Assembly: GCA_009377695.1 (NCBI GenBank)
Contig: WHTP01000017.1
Coordinates: forward strand, 1-64,000
Direction: 5' to 3'
Source: Hyphomicrobiales bacterium
GTDB taxonomy: Bacteria; Pseudomonadota; Alphaproteobacteria; Rhizobiales; Xanthobacteraceae
Length of the DNA: 64,000 nt
A program made the position numbers and the translations under genes. Shown piece by piece: positions 7,662-16,921 of the stretch. Position 1 is the first letter of the stretch. The number at the start of each line of letters is the position of its first letter. Below the pieces are notes generated by a model that worked only from the letters and a program-made list of their open reading frames with translations, ran no database searches and had not been told where the DNA came from.

Positions 7662-8962
7662 CGGCGCAATGAAAACGCCTGGTGAAACCGCAGGCCGAGG
7701 ATCGAGGCGACGATCATGAACCAGATCGCGCTGCCGCCGCTGAAGAAGACGGACTCGAACCCGGCAAGGCAGAGGCCGAACAGCCAGATCTGCAGGAACA
7801 GCGTGATCAGCGCGGGATCGACGTCCTTGGCGCGACAGCGCGCATAGTCGACCACGGGCTGCACGACCATCCAGGCCAGCGCCAGAGCCAGGCCGACGAC
7901 GCCGGTCATGACCGAGAGATTAAGAAACCCGTTGTGCGCGTCGGTGGCCTTGTAGCCCCAGGACTCCTGGTTATTCCAGCCTTCCAGCAGCTCGTTCGTT
8001 CCCCAGAAGGCGTGGAAACCGAATCCGAACCACGGCCGCTGCGCGGTGTGATCGATTGCAAAGGTCCAGATGATATCGCGGCCGGTGAACGTGGGATCGG
8101 AGATGACGCCGTCGAGGAATTCGCGGATCGGCTCGAAGACGACCGACCCGATCGTCAGCACGCCGATCGCGGTCGGCGCCGACAGCAGAAGACACGCGAG
8201 CGCGAGCGGATTGCGCACCCGCGCGGCAAGCCAGCCCACCATGAGGACAACGGGCAGCAACTGCAGCGGCGATTTCGCGTTGGTCATCACCAGGAAAAAG
8301 GCAGCGAGTGCGATGATCAGCACACCGATCCACCGGCTCCACGCCTGGCGCACGAACAGGCCGATGAAGATCAGCAGCGCCATGGCGGCGCCGGCGCCGT
8401 TCTTGTGGGTGAACAGGCCTCGCCACGATCCGGCGAGCTCCGGCTCGCGCACGTCGGCGATCTGATGGATCGCAAGTCCCGGCGCCGCGACGATTCCCAC
8501 GTAGCAAATCGCGAGCACGATCAGCGCGCAGGTGCCGAGCAGACGGCCGAAATCCTCGCGGCCCGGCGGCAGGAGCAGGAACACGGCGGCCTGGAAGATG
8601 GTGAGCGCCGCAAGGACGACACGCCGCATCGCCACTCCGGAATGATCCGAGAGCATCGCCGACAGCGCGAACCAGGCGAGCGTCAGGATCAGGATCGGCG
8701 TGATCGCCTTCACCAGCAAGTGCGGCTGGTGGCGGGCGACGAAGACTGCAAGCGCGGCCGTCAGCGCGAGCGTTGTAAGCTGCCCGATCAGGTTGCCGAC
8801 GTTTGCCGTTTCGAGCAGGTCGGCGCTGCTCAAATCGGAGAACGGCGTGACCGTGATCCAGACCAGTAGAAACGTGACGACGAACAAGGCGCTGCGCAGC
8901 AGCCGCTCACTCGCGCCAAACGGCTCAACAACCGGCTGAGTTGAGAGGACGCTCACGGTCAT
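7658..8962 (-). CDS. O-antigen ligase / Wzy-like polymerase
   Basis: Integral membrane protein of 434 residues with about ten hydrophobic segments and a larger periplasmic loop around residues 240-340 (GRDIIWTFAIDHTAQRPWFG). The Wzy_C/O-antigen-ligase signature continues as DAHNGFLNLSVMTGVVGL. Such proteins polymerise lipid-linked repeats or join polysaccharide to lipid A. Context with Wzx- and Wzz-like proteins favours the polymerase role. ATG at 8962 lies 3 bp after the upstream stop and the 3' end overlaps the next gene by 4 bp, so it is translationally coupled in the operon. Confidence 0.85.
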   Translation of the reverse strand: MTVSVLSTQPVVEPFGASERLLRSALFVVTFLLVWITVTPFSDLSSADLLETANVGNLIGQLTTLALTAALAVFVARHQPHLLVKAITPILILTLAWFALSAMLSDHSGVAMRRVVLAALTIFQAAVFLLLPPGREDFGRLLGTCALIVLAICYVGIVAAPGLAIHQIADVREPELAGSWRGLFTHKNGAGAAMALLIFIGLFVRQAWSRWIGVLIIALAAFFLVMTNAKSPLQLLPVVLMVGWLAARVRNPLALACLLLSAPTAIGVLTIGSVVFEPIREFLDGVISDPTFTGRDIIWTFAIDHTAQRPWFGFGFHAFWGTNELLEGWNNQESWGYKATDAHNGFLNLSVMTGVVGLALALAWMVVQPVVDYARCRAKDVDPALITLFLQIWLFGLCLAGFESVFFSGGSAIWFMIVASILGLRFHQAFSLRR

Positions 8963-8965
8963 CGG

Positions 8966-10006
8966 CTATCCAGCCTTCAGTTCCGATAGAACCGGGACGT
9001 CCTTGATCACCGAACTCTCGATCCAGGCGGTCGGCGATACGCGCCGCCGCAGCAATCCCGGCAGGAAGCAGATCGCGTAAGTGTTCCACGCCGCGACCGA
9101 ATAAAGCCCGACCGAGAGCGACCGCCATCGCAACGACATGGCCGCGACCGGCAGCAGCAGGACGCCCAGCATTGCCGCGATCGCCAACGGCCAGCTTTTG
9201 ATCAGGAACAGGCAGGCGAGCATGCTCAACCACCAGCCGTGCACGGCGAAGCAGAGCTTGAGCGTATTGTTCTCCTGGAAGATCAGCGGGAAGTGAGCGC
9301 GGCCGAACGCGGCCCGCACGGACTCGCCGCTGCCCCACGCGCCGCGCGACGTGATCCGCCGCAGCAGGAGCCGGTACGCATTGCCGGCGTGGCCGCGATG
9401 ATCGACTGCGGGAACCACGATCCGCGCCAGCGTCCAGCCCCGTGCCCGCAAACGCGCGCCCAGCTCGGTTTCTTCTCCGCCGTGAAGATTGCGATCGGTG
9501 AAATAGCCGACCGACTCGATCGCAGAGCGGCGATAGAGGCCGCCGCCGTCGAGGCGCAAAGCCGTTCCGGGCCGAATCGAGAGCTCGCCGCGCTGCACGC
9601 GCTGCACGAATTCACGATTGTGCCGTTCATGTTCCGTGAGGATGCCACCGACGCCGGCAACGGCCCCATGGCCTTCGAGATAGCGAATGGCGGCGGGAAG
9701 GAAGCCGCGCCGCATCTTCATGTCGCCGTCGATCAGATAAATGTAACGGCCGCGGCTGTGCTGAAAGCCGAGCTGTCCGCCGGCGCCGCACGAACGGTCA
9801 TCCGCACTGTTCAGCGTGACGATCTTGATGGGATAGCGGCGAGCAATCTCGATGGTCCGGTCCGTCGACGCGCTGTCCGCCAAGATGACCTCACCGCCGA
9901 CTTCGTCAAGTGCAGCGAGCGCACTCTCGATCGCGGCAGCGATGTGTTTCTCCTCGTTCAGCGCCTTGATGACGATGCTCACCAACGGACGACTATCACT
10001 CGACAT
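8966..10006 (-). CDS. Glycosyltransferase family 2
   Basis: GT-A type glycosyltransferase of about 346 residues. It opens SIVIKALNEEKHIAAAIES, followed by DSASTDRTIEIA (nucleotide-binding Asp) and IYLIDGDMKM, the DxD-like metal motif. The C-terminal third has two or three hydrophobic segments, so it is membrane-anchored. Start chosen at MSSDSRPLV because AAGGAAG lies just upstream; the frame is open to 10075. It heads the block polymerase-GT4-GT4, with a 226-bp gap upstream that probably holds its own promoter. Confidence 0.87.
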   Translation of the reverse strand: MSSDSRPLVSIVIKALNEEKHIAAAIESALAALDEVGGEVILADSASTDRTIEIARRYPIKIVTLNSADDRSCGAGGQLGFQHSRGRYIYLIDGDMKMRRGFLPAAIRYLEGHGAVAGVGGILTEHERHNREFVQRVQRGELSIRPGTALRLDGGGLYRRSAIESVGYFTDRNLHGGEETELGARLRARGWTLARIVVPAVDHRGHAGNAYRLLLRRITSRGAWGSGESVRAAFGRAHFPLIFQENNTLKLCFAVHGWWLSMLACLFLIKSWPLAIAAMLGVLLLPVAAMSLRWRSLSVGLYSVAAWNTYAICFLPGLLRRRVSPTAWIESSVIKDVPVLSELKAG

Positions 10007-10232
10007 TTTCTTCCTTAGAGCCTCGCGCGACCAATCTGTCGTGTTGCGACAGCGCTCAATTCGCACCACGTGCATGGCCGCACCACGCTACCGCGTTGCA
10101 GTAAGAGCGTTTGCCACAGATCGCGAGGAACGAAAATTCTTTACGTGCCTCAAATGCTTACAAAGCGGTATTAGTGTTAATCGCGCGAGGCTCGCGTTCA
10201 CCAACGTGTGAGCGGTGTGTGACGCGCGATGC

Positions 10233-11495
10233 TTATTCGATCGGCGCCGTGCTCTGGCGTGTACGCGGCTTGAGTCCCAGCGCTGCAATGATGCCGGGAT
10301 CGACATCAATGTCGCGGTCGTCCTCAGTGAGAGCGAAGCCACCGGGGCCGCGATAGACCCAGGCCGCCCAGATGAAACCACGCGCCTCGGCCTCTGCGCG
10401 CACGTCCGCGAACCATTGTCGGCGCTCGGCGGCGCGCGCCGCATGCAACAGACCCACTGATTTCAGGACACCGAATTCGCCCAGGAAGATGCGGTTCGGC
10501 GGAACGCCGTTGCTTTGGGCCCAGGCGACGATCCGGTCGAGGCTCTTCGCGATGGCAGCGCGGTCGAACCCCGATCGGCGATAGCTTTCGAGCAGGCGGC
10601 GCGCGTCGATGCCTGCGATCACCTTCTGCGTCTGCGACAAGTTGGACGCCGCGATCACCGCCGCCGTCGCGTCCTGGCTGTCTTGCAGCGGCCGCGCGTT
10701 GGCAGGATACGGCACGTCGGCGAGGTGACGCGCAGCATTCCACGACGCCGCCTGGTGGGTGAACTGGAACGGCTCGTAGTAGTGGAACGTGTAGAGGACC
10801 GCCGGATCGCTGCGGAACGGCGCCGCGCGAAGGCCGAGCAGCCCCTCCACCATTCCCTCGCTGGCGCCCGGCAGCACCAGCAGCAGATGCGGCGCATGCC
10901 GTCGTGCGGCGTGATAGGCCGCTTCGAGCATCGGCTGCCAGGCCTGCGGCGATATCGGCGGCTCGTTCATCAGCTCGAACGCGACACGGGGCGACTTGAG
11001 CCCATCAAGCAGTGCGGCCGTGCGCTCCAGTAACCGCAGATAGTCCCGCAATGCGGGCGTCGCGGCACCCTTGGTCAGCGCAGCGCCGGTGTATTGCGGA
11101 TGCATGTCGCTCGGATGGAAATCCACGATGACCGCGAGCCCGGACGACAGGATCATCCTGACTTGATCGAGCAGGATGCGATCGAGCCGGTCGCGCCGTG
11201 CGCCCTGGAATTGCAGGAACGGCCCCGGATCGACGGCGAGGCGCACAAAGTCGAAGCCCGCGCGCCGCACCGCCTGCAGCTCAGCCGTCGTCAGCCGGTA
11301 ATTCGGTTCGGCGAACGGCGGAAACACGAAAGCTTTCGACGGCGGCGGTTCGACTTGCGCCCAGGCCATCGAATGCGCAATGGCGACGCCGCGCCGGAAC
11401 GGTGCCGGCTCGGGCTGCGCCTGCGCTGGCAGCATCGCCAGCCACGCGGCGACGGCGACGCAAGCAAGACGATGGATGAAGGCGGCGGCAATCAT
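10233..11495 (-). CDS. Secreted glycoside hydrolase family 5 (cellulase-like)
   Basis: About 420 residues with a signal peptide (IHRLACVAVAAWLAMLPAQA). The TIM-barrel landmarks of GH5 are present: FELMNEPPI carries the acid/base Glu, FLGEFGVL the nucleophile Glu, and an FHYYEP motif lies between them. The longer frame to 11699 precedes the signal peptide and overlaps the deacetylase gene, so 11495 is preferred. A beta-glucanase in an exopolysaccharide locus usually trims or releases the polymer or edits misplaced chains. The substrate is inferred only. It follows the deacetylase by 7 bp. Confidence 0.85.
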   Translation of the reverse strand: MIAAAFIHRLACVAVAAWLAMLPAQAQPEPAPFRRGVAIAHSMAWAQVEPPPSKAFVFPPFAEPNYRLTTAELQAVRRAGFDFVRLAVDPGPFLQFQGARRDRLDRILLDQVRMILSSGLAVIVDFHPSDMHPQYTGAALTKGAATPALRDYLRLLERTAALLDGLKSPRVAFELMNEPPISPQAWQPMLEAAYHAARRHAPHLLLVLPGASEGMVEGLLGLRAAPFRSDPAVLYTFHYYEPFQFTHQAASWNAARHLADVPYPANARPLQDSQDATAAVIAASNLSQTQKVIAGIDARRLLESYRRSGFDRAAIAKSLDRIVAWAQSNGVPPNRIFLGEFGVLKSVGLLHAARAAERRQWFADVRAEAEARGFIWAAWVYRGPGGFALTEDDRDIDVDPGIIAALGLKPRTRQSTAPIE

Positions 11496-11502
11496 CTGCG
11501 GC

Positions 11503-12549
11503 TCACATGAGCGCGATCGGGTCGCCAAGCTGCGACTGGATGGCGCGGTAGACGCCGTCGAGCTTGCAGCGCAGCGACGACGGCGTGTCGTTCGCGGACA
11601 GGACCTCGCGCGGCAGCGCGTAGGGGTGATCGAGATGCGCGGGGAAGACGGCGCCGCTGCGCGTCGTGACCGCCGTGCGAAAACCGACAGAGCGCGCAAA
11701 CTCGGCCTCGCGGTTGCCGCAAGCGCGTGCGTTCCCGAACGGATACGCGAAATGCTCGACCGGCCGGCCGATCAGCTCTTCGAGGAAGCGCCGGTTCGAC
11801 ATCATCTCGCGATAGGCGGTGTCGTCCGAGGCACGTGCGAGGTTGATATGGGTATCACCGTGGCCGCCGATGGTGACGAGCGGATGCCGCGACAGTTCAC
11901 GCAATTGCGCAATCGTCAGCGCCTCGCGATCGACCAGCGAGTCGCTGTAGATTCCCTGCGCCGCGATGGCGGCGCGGACGTTCGGCAGCAGCTCGTAATT
12001 GTGGTGGATCACCGCCTCGATCGCGACAAATGCGCGCTTCTTGCCGGCGGGATCGGCGCAGTCGAACGCAAGGCCGGCGGCAGGTAGCGCGATGCGATCA
12101 TTGGCGCGGATCCAGGCGGCGAGGCCCAGCCACCAGGCATCCATGCTGCGCAGGATCATCCCGGTCGCCACGTAAACGGTCATCGGTGCGTTGAACCGCT
12201 CCATCACCGGCAAAGCATGGGTCAGCGAGTCGGCGAAACCATCGTCGAACGTGAACGCCGCGAACGGGCGCTCGGACGGCGCGATAAGCCGCTCGAGCAT
12301 CTCATCGAGCGACACGAAATCGACCCCCGCCTCGCGCAGCCAGGTCAACGCCGCGGTCAGCGTTTCGGCCGGGCAGCGCAGGCTGTGATCGGGATAGTCG
12401 TCGCCGCAGTCGACGACGCTGTGCAGCATGAAGATCGTGCCGGCGCCGCGGTAGCGCAGCGCGCGGTAGCGCAGCGCAAGCGCGGAACCAAGGCCGCTGC
12501 AGCGCGCGACGATCGGAAACGTGGATTTGAGAAGCGACGCCACGCGCAT
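11503..12549 (-). CDS. Polysaccharide deacetylase (NodB-type)
   Basis: 348 residues with the NodB homology domain: FTFDDGFADSLTHALP holds the catalytic and metal Asp pair, and GGHGDTHINLA gives the H-x3-H zinc site. A C-terminal motif AYPFGNARA matches the conserved barrel end of carbohydrate esterase family 4. It would remove N-acetyl or O-acetyl groups from the polymer made by this locus. No clear signal peptide is seen, so it may act in the cytoplasm or be exported without one. It is the first gene of the leftward deacetylase-GH5 pair and is divergent from the acyltransferase gene. Confidence 0.88.
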   Translation of the reverse strand: MRVASLLKSTFPIVARCSGLGSALALRYRALRYRGAGTIFMLHSVVDCGDDYPDHSLRCPAETLTAALTWLREAGVDFVSLDEMLERLIAPSERPFAAFTFDDGFADSLTHALPVMERFNAPMTVYVATGMILRSMDAWWLGLAAWIRANDRIALPAAGLAFDCADPAGKKRAFVAIEAVIHHNYELLPNVRAAIAAQGIYSDSLVDREALTIAQLRELSRHPLVTIGGHGDTHINLARASDDTAYREMMSNRRFLEELIGRPVEHFAYPFGNARACGNREAEFARSVGFRTAVTTRSGAVFPAHLDHPYALPREVLSANDTPSSLRCKLDGVYRAIQSQLGDPIALM

Positions 12550-12771
12550 CGATTTAACCTTTGAATCTTAATTCCGGAACTGCTGCTCCGTTAACCCGAG
12601 CGCCCGCGAACTTGTGAAGGCTCGTGCTTTGGCTTTAGCCCACAAACACGGGGCGATGTGATGCTTTCCGCCGGTAATCCTAACGCGTCTTCGTGAGCGA
12701 CATTGGTAAGCGGATGTTGCACAAATCAATTCAAATACAAATCAAATGCATAACAGGGGTCGTCACTAGGA
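12550..12771. promoter_or_regulatory. Divergent promoter region
   Basis: A 222-bp gap between the leftward deacetylase and the rightward acyltransferase. It is clearly AT-richer than its surroundings, especially around 12715-12760 (CAATTCAAATACAAATC). Both halves of the polysaccharide locus would be transcribed outward from here. No specific operator was recognised. Confidence 0.45.
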
Positions 12772-13979
12772 ATGCACCGGATCAGGCTCGCCGAGCTCGA
12801 CCACGGCTTCACCAAGACGTCGCTCGCGACAGCGGCAATCTCGATCTATTCGTCCCTTTCCCAAGCCGAAGGGGCGTGGCGCCGCGCGGTCGAGCAATGT
12901 GCCTGCTTCGTCTTCCAAACGTTCGAATGGAATGCGGCGTGGCGAGAGACGGTCGGCCGCACGGAAGCAATCTCGGAACATGTCGTTCACGTCACCGGGG
13001 CCGACGGCCGTACGCTGATGCTTCTGCCACTTGCGATCAGGCAAACCCGGCACCTTCGTGTGCTGGAATTCCTTGGTGGCTCGCTCACCGACTATAACGC
13101 ACCACTGATTGATGTCGCATTCGCACGGGCCGTGACGACAGAGGAATTTGAACGCCTGTGGCGCGCAGTGATCAGCCTGTTGCCCAAGATTGACGCCATC
13201 TGGCTGGTCCGGATGCCGAAGACAATCGACGGAACGCCGAACCCGCTGACCGGTCTCGCCCGAGCCCGCCACACCGATGACGCGCATGCCGCCGCGCTGC
13301 CGGCCAGCTTTAAGGAATTTACTGCCGCCCGCAGTACGCAGTTCTTCGCTCAGATCAGGCGGCATCGCCGGCGGCTGGAAAAGCACGGAGCGGTCAATGT
13401 CAGCTTTCCGTCGGCGCATGACGAGCGGCTGGAAGTTTTGCGCGTGCTCGCTGAGCAGAAATCGAACTGGCTCCGCAGCAACGGCCATGGCAACGCCTTC
13501 GACCGGCCGGACACGCGCGCGTTCTATGAACGGCTGACGAAGTGCCAACCGCAAGCCGGGCGAATCCTTGTCGCTTGCCTGCGTGTCGGCGACCAGATCA
13601 CCGCCACCATTTGGGGCGCGATTTTCGGCCGACGCTACTACTTGCTGCTGCCGAGCTATGCGAGAGATGGAAGAACTATTCCGCCGGGCGGATCTTAATG
13701 GAATCCGTCCTCCAGCGCTGCATCGCGCAGGACGACGTCAACATCTTCGACATGACGATCGGCGACGAAGACTACAAGCGGGCCTGGTCCGACCTTTCGC
13801 TCTCGCTGTATGAATATTTGGAGGCGCGCAGCCTCAAGGGCCTTGGATTCGTGACTTATCGACGGCTGCGCAGCGCCGCCCGAAGCAACCGGCGGCTGCG
13901 GATGCTGGCGCGCACCCTGAGATCGCGGTTGCGAGCCCGCGCACCGGCTGGCGCGCTCGGCACTGAAGCGGGCGCCTAG
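12772..13979 (+). pseudogene. FemAB/CelD-type acyltransferase broken by a frameshift
   Basis: The N-terminal frame (12772-13698) is typical of the CelD/BcsL GNAT-like family: FQTFEWNAAWRETV, then LPLAIRQTRHLRVLEFLGG, then RRHRRRLEKHG. It loses homology after LLLPSYA. The expected continuation WKNYSAGRILMESVLQ, then FDMTIGDEDYKRAW, lies in another frame running to 13979. A single missing base around 13660-13668 joins the two exactly. The repaired product of about 402 residues would modify sugars with an acyl group. This is either a recent inactivation or a sequence error. The polyprenyl sugar transferase follows 4 bp later. Confidence 0.75.
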
Positions 13980-13983
13980 GGCT

Positions 13984-15444
13984 ATGAACTTCGTCCCGTC
14001 CCACATCCCGTTCGAAGCTTCGGTTTCGCAAAAAACGCGGCGAGCACCGATCAATGCGCCGACGTTCGGCATCCTCGCATTCCTGCTCGAATTTTTCGTC
14101 GTCGTCGCACTCGCCTTGACCACGGCCATTCTCTACCACCTCGCCGCCTATGGCGGCGCCGGCAATGCCGCGTTCTTTCTGCATGTGGGCGTGCTCGCCG
14201 CGCTGGTCTACACGCTCACGAATACGGTCCGCCGTGACTACCGCCTCGGCAACTTCCTCGACGGCAAAGTCCCCACCCGCCGCATCCTCATACACTGGCA
14301 TGGAACGATCCTGTGTTTGCTTGCCATCGGCTTCCTGGCGCAGACGAGCATCATCTACTCGCGCGCGTGGATGGCGCTGTTCTACGTCTCGGGACTGCTG
14401 ACCTTGGTGCCGCTTCGTCGCCTGCTGACGCGGGTGACGCTCTACGCCAGTCGCACCGGAATCGTGTCGGCCAAGAAGATCTTCATCGTGGGCGCGGAGC
14501 AGCGCATCACGGAATTCCTCGAGCGCTACCGGCCCTCGCAGCTCGGCGTCGAAGTCGCAGGATGCTGCTTCCTGCCGCTGCTGCCCGGCCCGCTCAGCGG
14601 CGACAGCTCACGGTTGCTGACGCGCGAACTCGATTATGCGCTGATCCAGGCGCGTGAGACCCACCCGGATGCGGTTGTCCTGTTGGCACCGTGGACCGCC
14701 ACAGATGCGGTCAAGCAGACCGTCGAGAAGTTCGGCGTGCTTCCCGCGGAGCTCCATCTCGGCCCCGACCGCATGCTCGAGGAATTCACCAATGCCGAAC
14801 TGCTGCGGCTCGGTCCGATCTCGATGCTGCAACTGGCGGCGGCGCCGATGGGGACGCTGCAGTGGCTGACCAAGCGGCTCATGGATATCGTGATTGCCGG
14901 CGTGGCTTTGGTCGCGCTCGCCCCGCTGTTTGCGGTCGTGGCGTGCCTGATCAAGCTCGACGGCCGCGGCCCCGTGTTTTTCCGGCAGCGGCGGTATGGC
15001 TATAACCAGCGCACATTCTGGATCGCGAAGTTCCGCTCCATGCGCGTCATGGAAGACGGGCCTGAGCTGCAGCAGGCCACGCGTGACGACGAGCGGGTCA
15101 CAACGCTCGGACGCTTCCTGCGGCACTGGAACATCGACGAGCTGCCGCAGCTCGTCAACGTGCTCAAGGGCGACATGTCGCTGGTCGGCCCGCGCCCGCA
15201 CGCGCTCTCGCACAATCTCGAATACGAGAAGAAGATCGCGCTCTATGCGCGGCGGCACAATGTGAAGCCGGGCATCACCGGATGGGCGCAGGTGCACGGC
15301 TTCCGCGGGGAGACCGACGCCAACCACATGCGCAAGCGCGTCGAATACGACCTCTATTACATCGAGCACTGGTCGCTGTGGCTCGACATCCAGATCCTGG
15401 TGCGCACCGTGATCTCGCCGAAGTCCTACCGGAACGCGTACTGA
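13984..15444 (+). CDS. Undecaprenyl-phosphate sugar-1-phosphate transferase
   Basis: 486 residues. Four or five N-terminal membrane segments are followed by a CoA-binding-like domain and then the catalytic bacterial sugar transferase domain. The latter shows VFFRQRRYGYNQRTFWIAKF, DELPQLVNVLKGDMSLVGPRP and GITGWAQVHGFRGET. This is the WcaJ/ExoY/WbaP-type enzyme that loads the first sugar phosphate onto undecaprenyl phosphate and so starts repeat-unit synthesis. Family membership is firm; whether glucose or galactose is used is not visible. It sits 4 bp after the acyltransferase pseudogene, probably in the same transcript. Confidence 0.92.
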   Translation: MNFVPSHIPFEASVSQKTRRAPINAPTFGILAFLLEFFVVVALALTTAILYHLAAYGGAGNAAFFLHVGVLAALVYTLTNTVRRDYRLGNFLDGKVPTRRILIHWHGTILCLLAIGFLAQTSIIYSRAWMALFYVSGLLTLVPLRRLLTRVTLYASRTGIVSAKKIFIVGAEQRITEFLERYRPSQLGVEVAGCCFLPLLPGPLSGDSSRLLTRELDYALIQARETHPDAVVLLAPWTATDAVKQTVEKFGVLPAELHLGPDRMLEEFTNAELLRLGPISMLQLAAAPMGTLQWLTKRLMDIVIAGVALVALAPLFAVVACLIKLDGRGPVFFRQRRYGYNQRTFWIAKFRSMRVMEDGPELQQATRDDERVTTLGRFLRHWNIDELPQLVNVLKGDMSLVGPRPHALSHNLEYEKKIALYARRHNVKPGITGWAQVHGFRGETDANHMRKRVEYDLYYIEHWSLWLDIQILVRTVISPKSYRNAY

Positions 15445-15478
15445 GCCGTGGGTAGCGCATTGGCGCACGACCTCGCTC

Positions 15479-15596
15479 CGTCATCCTGAGGTGCCCGTAC
15501 GAAGTACGGGCCTCGAAGGATGCACGGCCATGTTGCGCAAGGCTGTGGCCGTCGCCCTTCGAGGCCCTCGCTGCGCTCGGGCGCCTCAGGGTGACG
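15479..15596. repeat. Intergenic palindrome, CATCCTGAGG family
   Basis: The outer arms are CGTCATCCTGAGG (from 15479) and CCTCAGGGTGACGG (to 15596). Inner hairpins include GCCCGTAC-GAA-GTACGGGC and a CCTTCGAGG-rich pair. This CCTGAGG/CCTCGAAGGATG layout is a common dispersed repeat in Bradyrhizobium-like genomes. It fills most of the 319-bp gap between the sugar transferase and the next gene. The rest (15597-15763) holds the next gene's promoter and AGGAGG site and nothing else recognisable. Confidence 0.65.
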
Positions 15597-15763
15597 GAGG
15601 TAGAGTAGCGCGCCGCCGTTCCAGACATTCCCACAACATTCAGCGTCGCGCGTTTTGCGCGATGTGATTCCGGCGTGGTAGTTTGCGCGAATCAAGGACC
15701 GTGACGTGGTTGGTCGGCGCGCAAGCGCCGCAATGGGTATGAGTCGCCCACGAGGAGGCTGAC

Positions 15764-16879
15764 GTGGCTCGCGCAAAAGTCGTTGCGCTGCATTCGTTCA
15801 ACGACGACGAAGCGCTCATGTGGCTGAGCGATCACGTCGATGGCCGCGTCGAGACGAGCCTCAGCGAGCTTGCCCAACAATTCGGCTGGCCGCTCACCCG
15901 ATTGCGCCGCCGGATCGCGGCCTGGGTCGAGGCCGGGCTCATCACAAAGGCCTCGGGCGGCACGGGCAGGATCGTCTTGGCGCCCACGCGATCGTCACGG
16001 GAAACAGCCGTTCAACTGGTCGGACACGCCTTCAGCATCGCGGCCGCCAGCCCTGCCTCCGCTCAGAGGCCGGCCCGATCCGTGATCGGCGTCATCACCG
16101 CCTGCTTGCTGGTCCTGACGGCGCTCGGGCTGACCGCCGTCGGCCTTGTCATGAATGCGCGCTTCGCCGCCTCGTTCGGCCAGACCGCGGAAGCCGCCAT
16201 CCTGCTCGCCGGCATCGGGCTTGCCGTCGATCTGCTCGCCGTCACGCTGCCGAGCGTGGGTGTCCAGCTCTGGCACCGGCGCTCTATCCTGGCCGCGGCC
16301 GCGACCTGGACGATCTGGCTGGCCGTGCTCACGCTGACATTGCTCGCCGCGATGGGCTTCGCATCGACCAATATCGGCGACGCGGTGGCGGGCCGTGCCA
16401 AGATCGCCGGCGAGCGCGCGCTCGCCGCCGAGCGGATCGAGCAGCTTCGGAGTGAACGCGCCAGCATTGCCGAAATGCGCACCGTGGCGGCGATCGAGGT
16501 CGAGCTGCAGCGGGCGCAGCCCGAGGCACAATGGGTGTGGAAGATGACCGATGGCTGCCGTGACGTGACGCGGCCGGCCTCGGCGCGCGCCTGCGCGACG
16601 GTGCTCGACCTGCGGCAGGCGCAGGCCGCCGCGGCGCGGCGCGACGCGATCGACACCGAGCTGCGGGACGTCCAATCGAAACTGGCGGCGCTGCCCGCGG
16701 TCACCATGGCGGACCCGCAGGCAACGACTGCGGCCGAGACGGTCGCGTGGCTCAGCGCGGGAACGTTCAACCCGGCGCCCGAGGACGTTGCGCGGCTGCG
16801 CGCGCTCGGTCTTGCGCTGATGCCGTCGCTGGCGGGCCTGATCGGCATGCTGGCGTTGGCGCTGGCGCGGCGCGGCTGA
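15764..16879 (+). CDS. Winged-helix / membrane / coiled-coil protein of unknown function
   Basis: 371 residues, GTG start after a strong AGGAGG. Residues 1-75 look like a winged-helix DNA-binding domain (LSELAQQFGWPLTRLRRRI, then VEAGLITKA). Residues about 105-215 contain three or four membrane segments (VIGVITACLLVLTALGLTAV and others). Residues about 225-320 are Ala/Arg/Glu-rich with coiled-coil character and hold two Cys (DGC, ARAC). A final membrane segment (LMPSLAGLIGMLALAL) ends the protein. This order resembles a membrane-tethered regulator or sensor, but no family was recognised. It stands alone, convergent with the EamA gene. Confidence 0.7.
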   Translation: MARAKVVALHSFNDDEALMWLSDHVDGRVETSLSELAQQFGWPLTRLRRRIAAWVEAGLITKASGGTGRIVLAPTRSSRETAVQLVGHAFSIAAASPASAQRPARSVIGVITACLLVLTALGLTAVGLVMNARFAASFGQTAEAAILLAGIGLAVDLLAVTLPSVGVQLWHRRSILAAAATWTIWLAVLTLTLLAAMGFASTNIGDAVAGRAKIAGERALAAERIEQLRSERASIAEMRTVAAIEVELQRAQPEAQWVWKMTDGCRDVTRPASARACATVLDLRQAQAAAARRDAIDTELRDVQSKLAALPAVTMADPQATTAAETVAWLSAGTFNPAPEDVARLRALGLALMPSLAGLIGMLALALARRG

Positions 16880-16921
16880 TCGTAACCCCGCGCAGCCTCC
16901 TTCGAGAGGTAGCGTAGCGAG

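Noticed and set aside
6357-8869. Two long plus-strand frames (6357-7685 and 7682-8869)
   Set aside because: Both are antisense to clear glycosyltransferase and polymerase genes and show charged, low-information composition.
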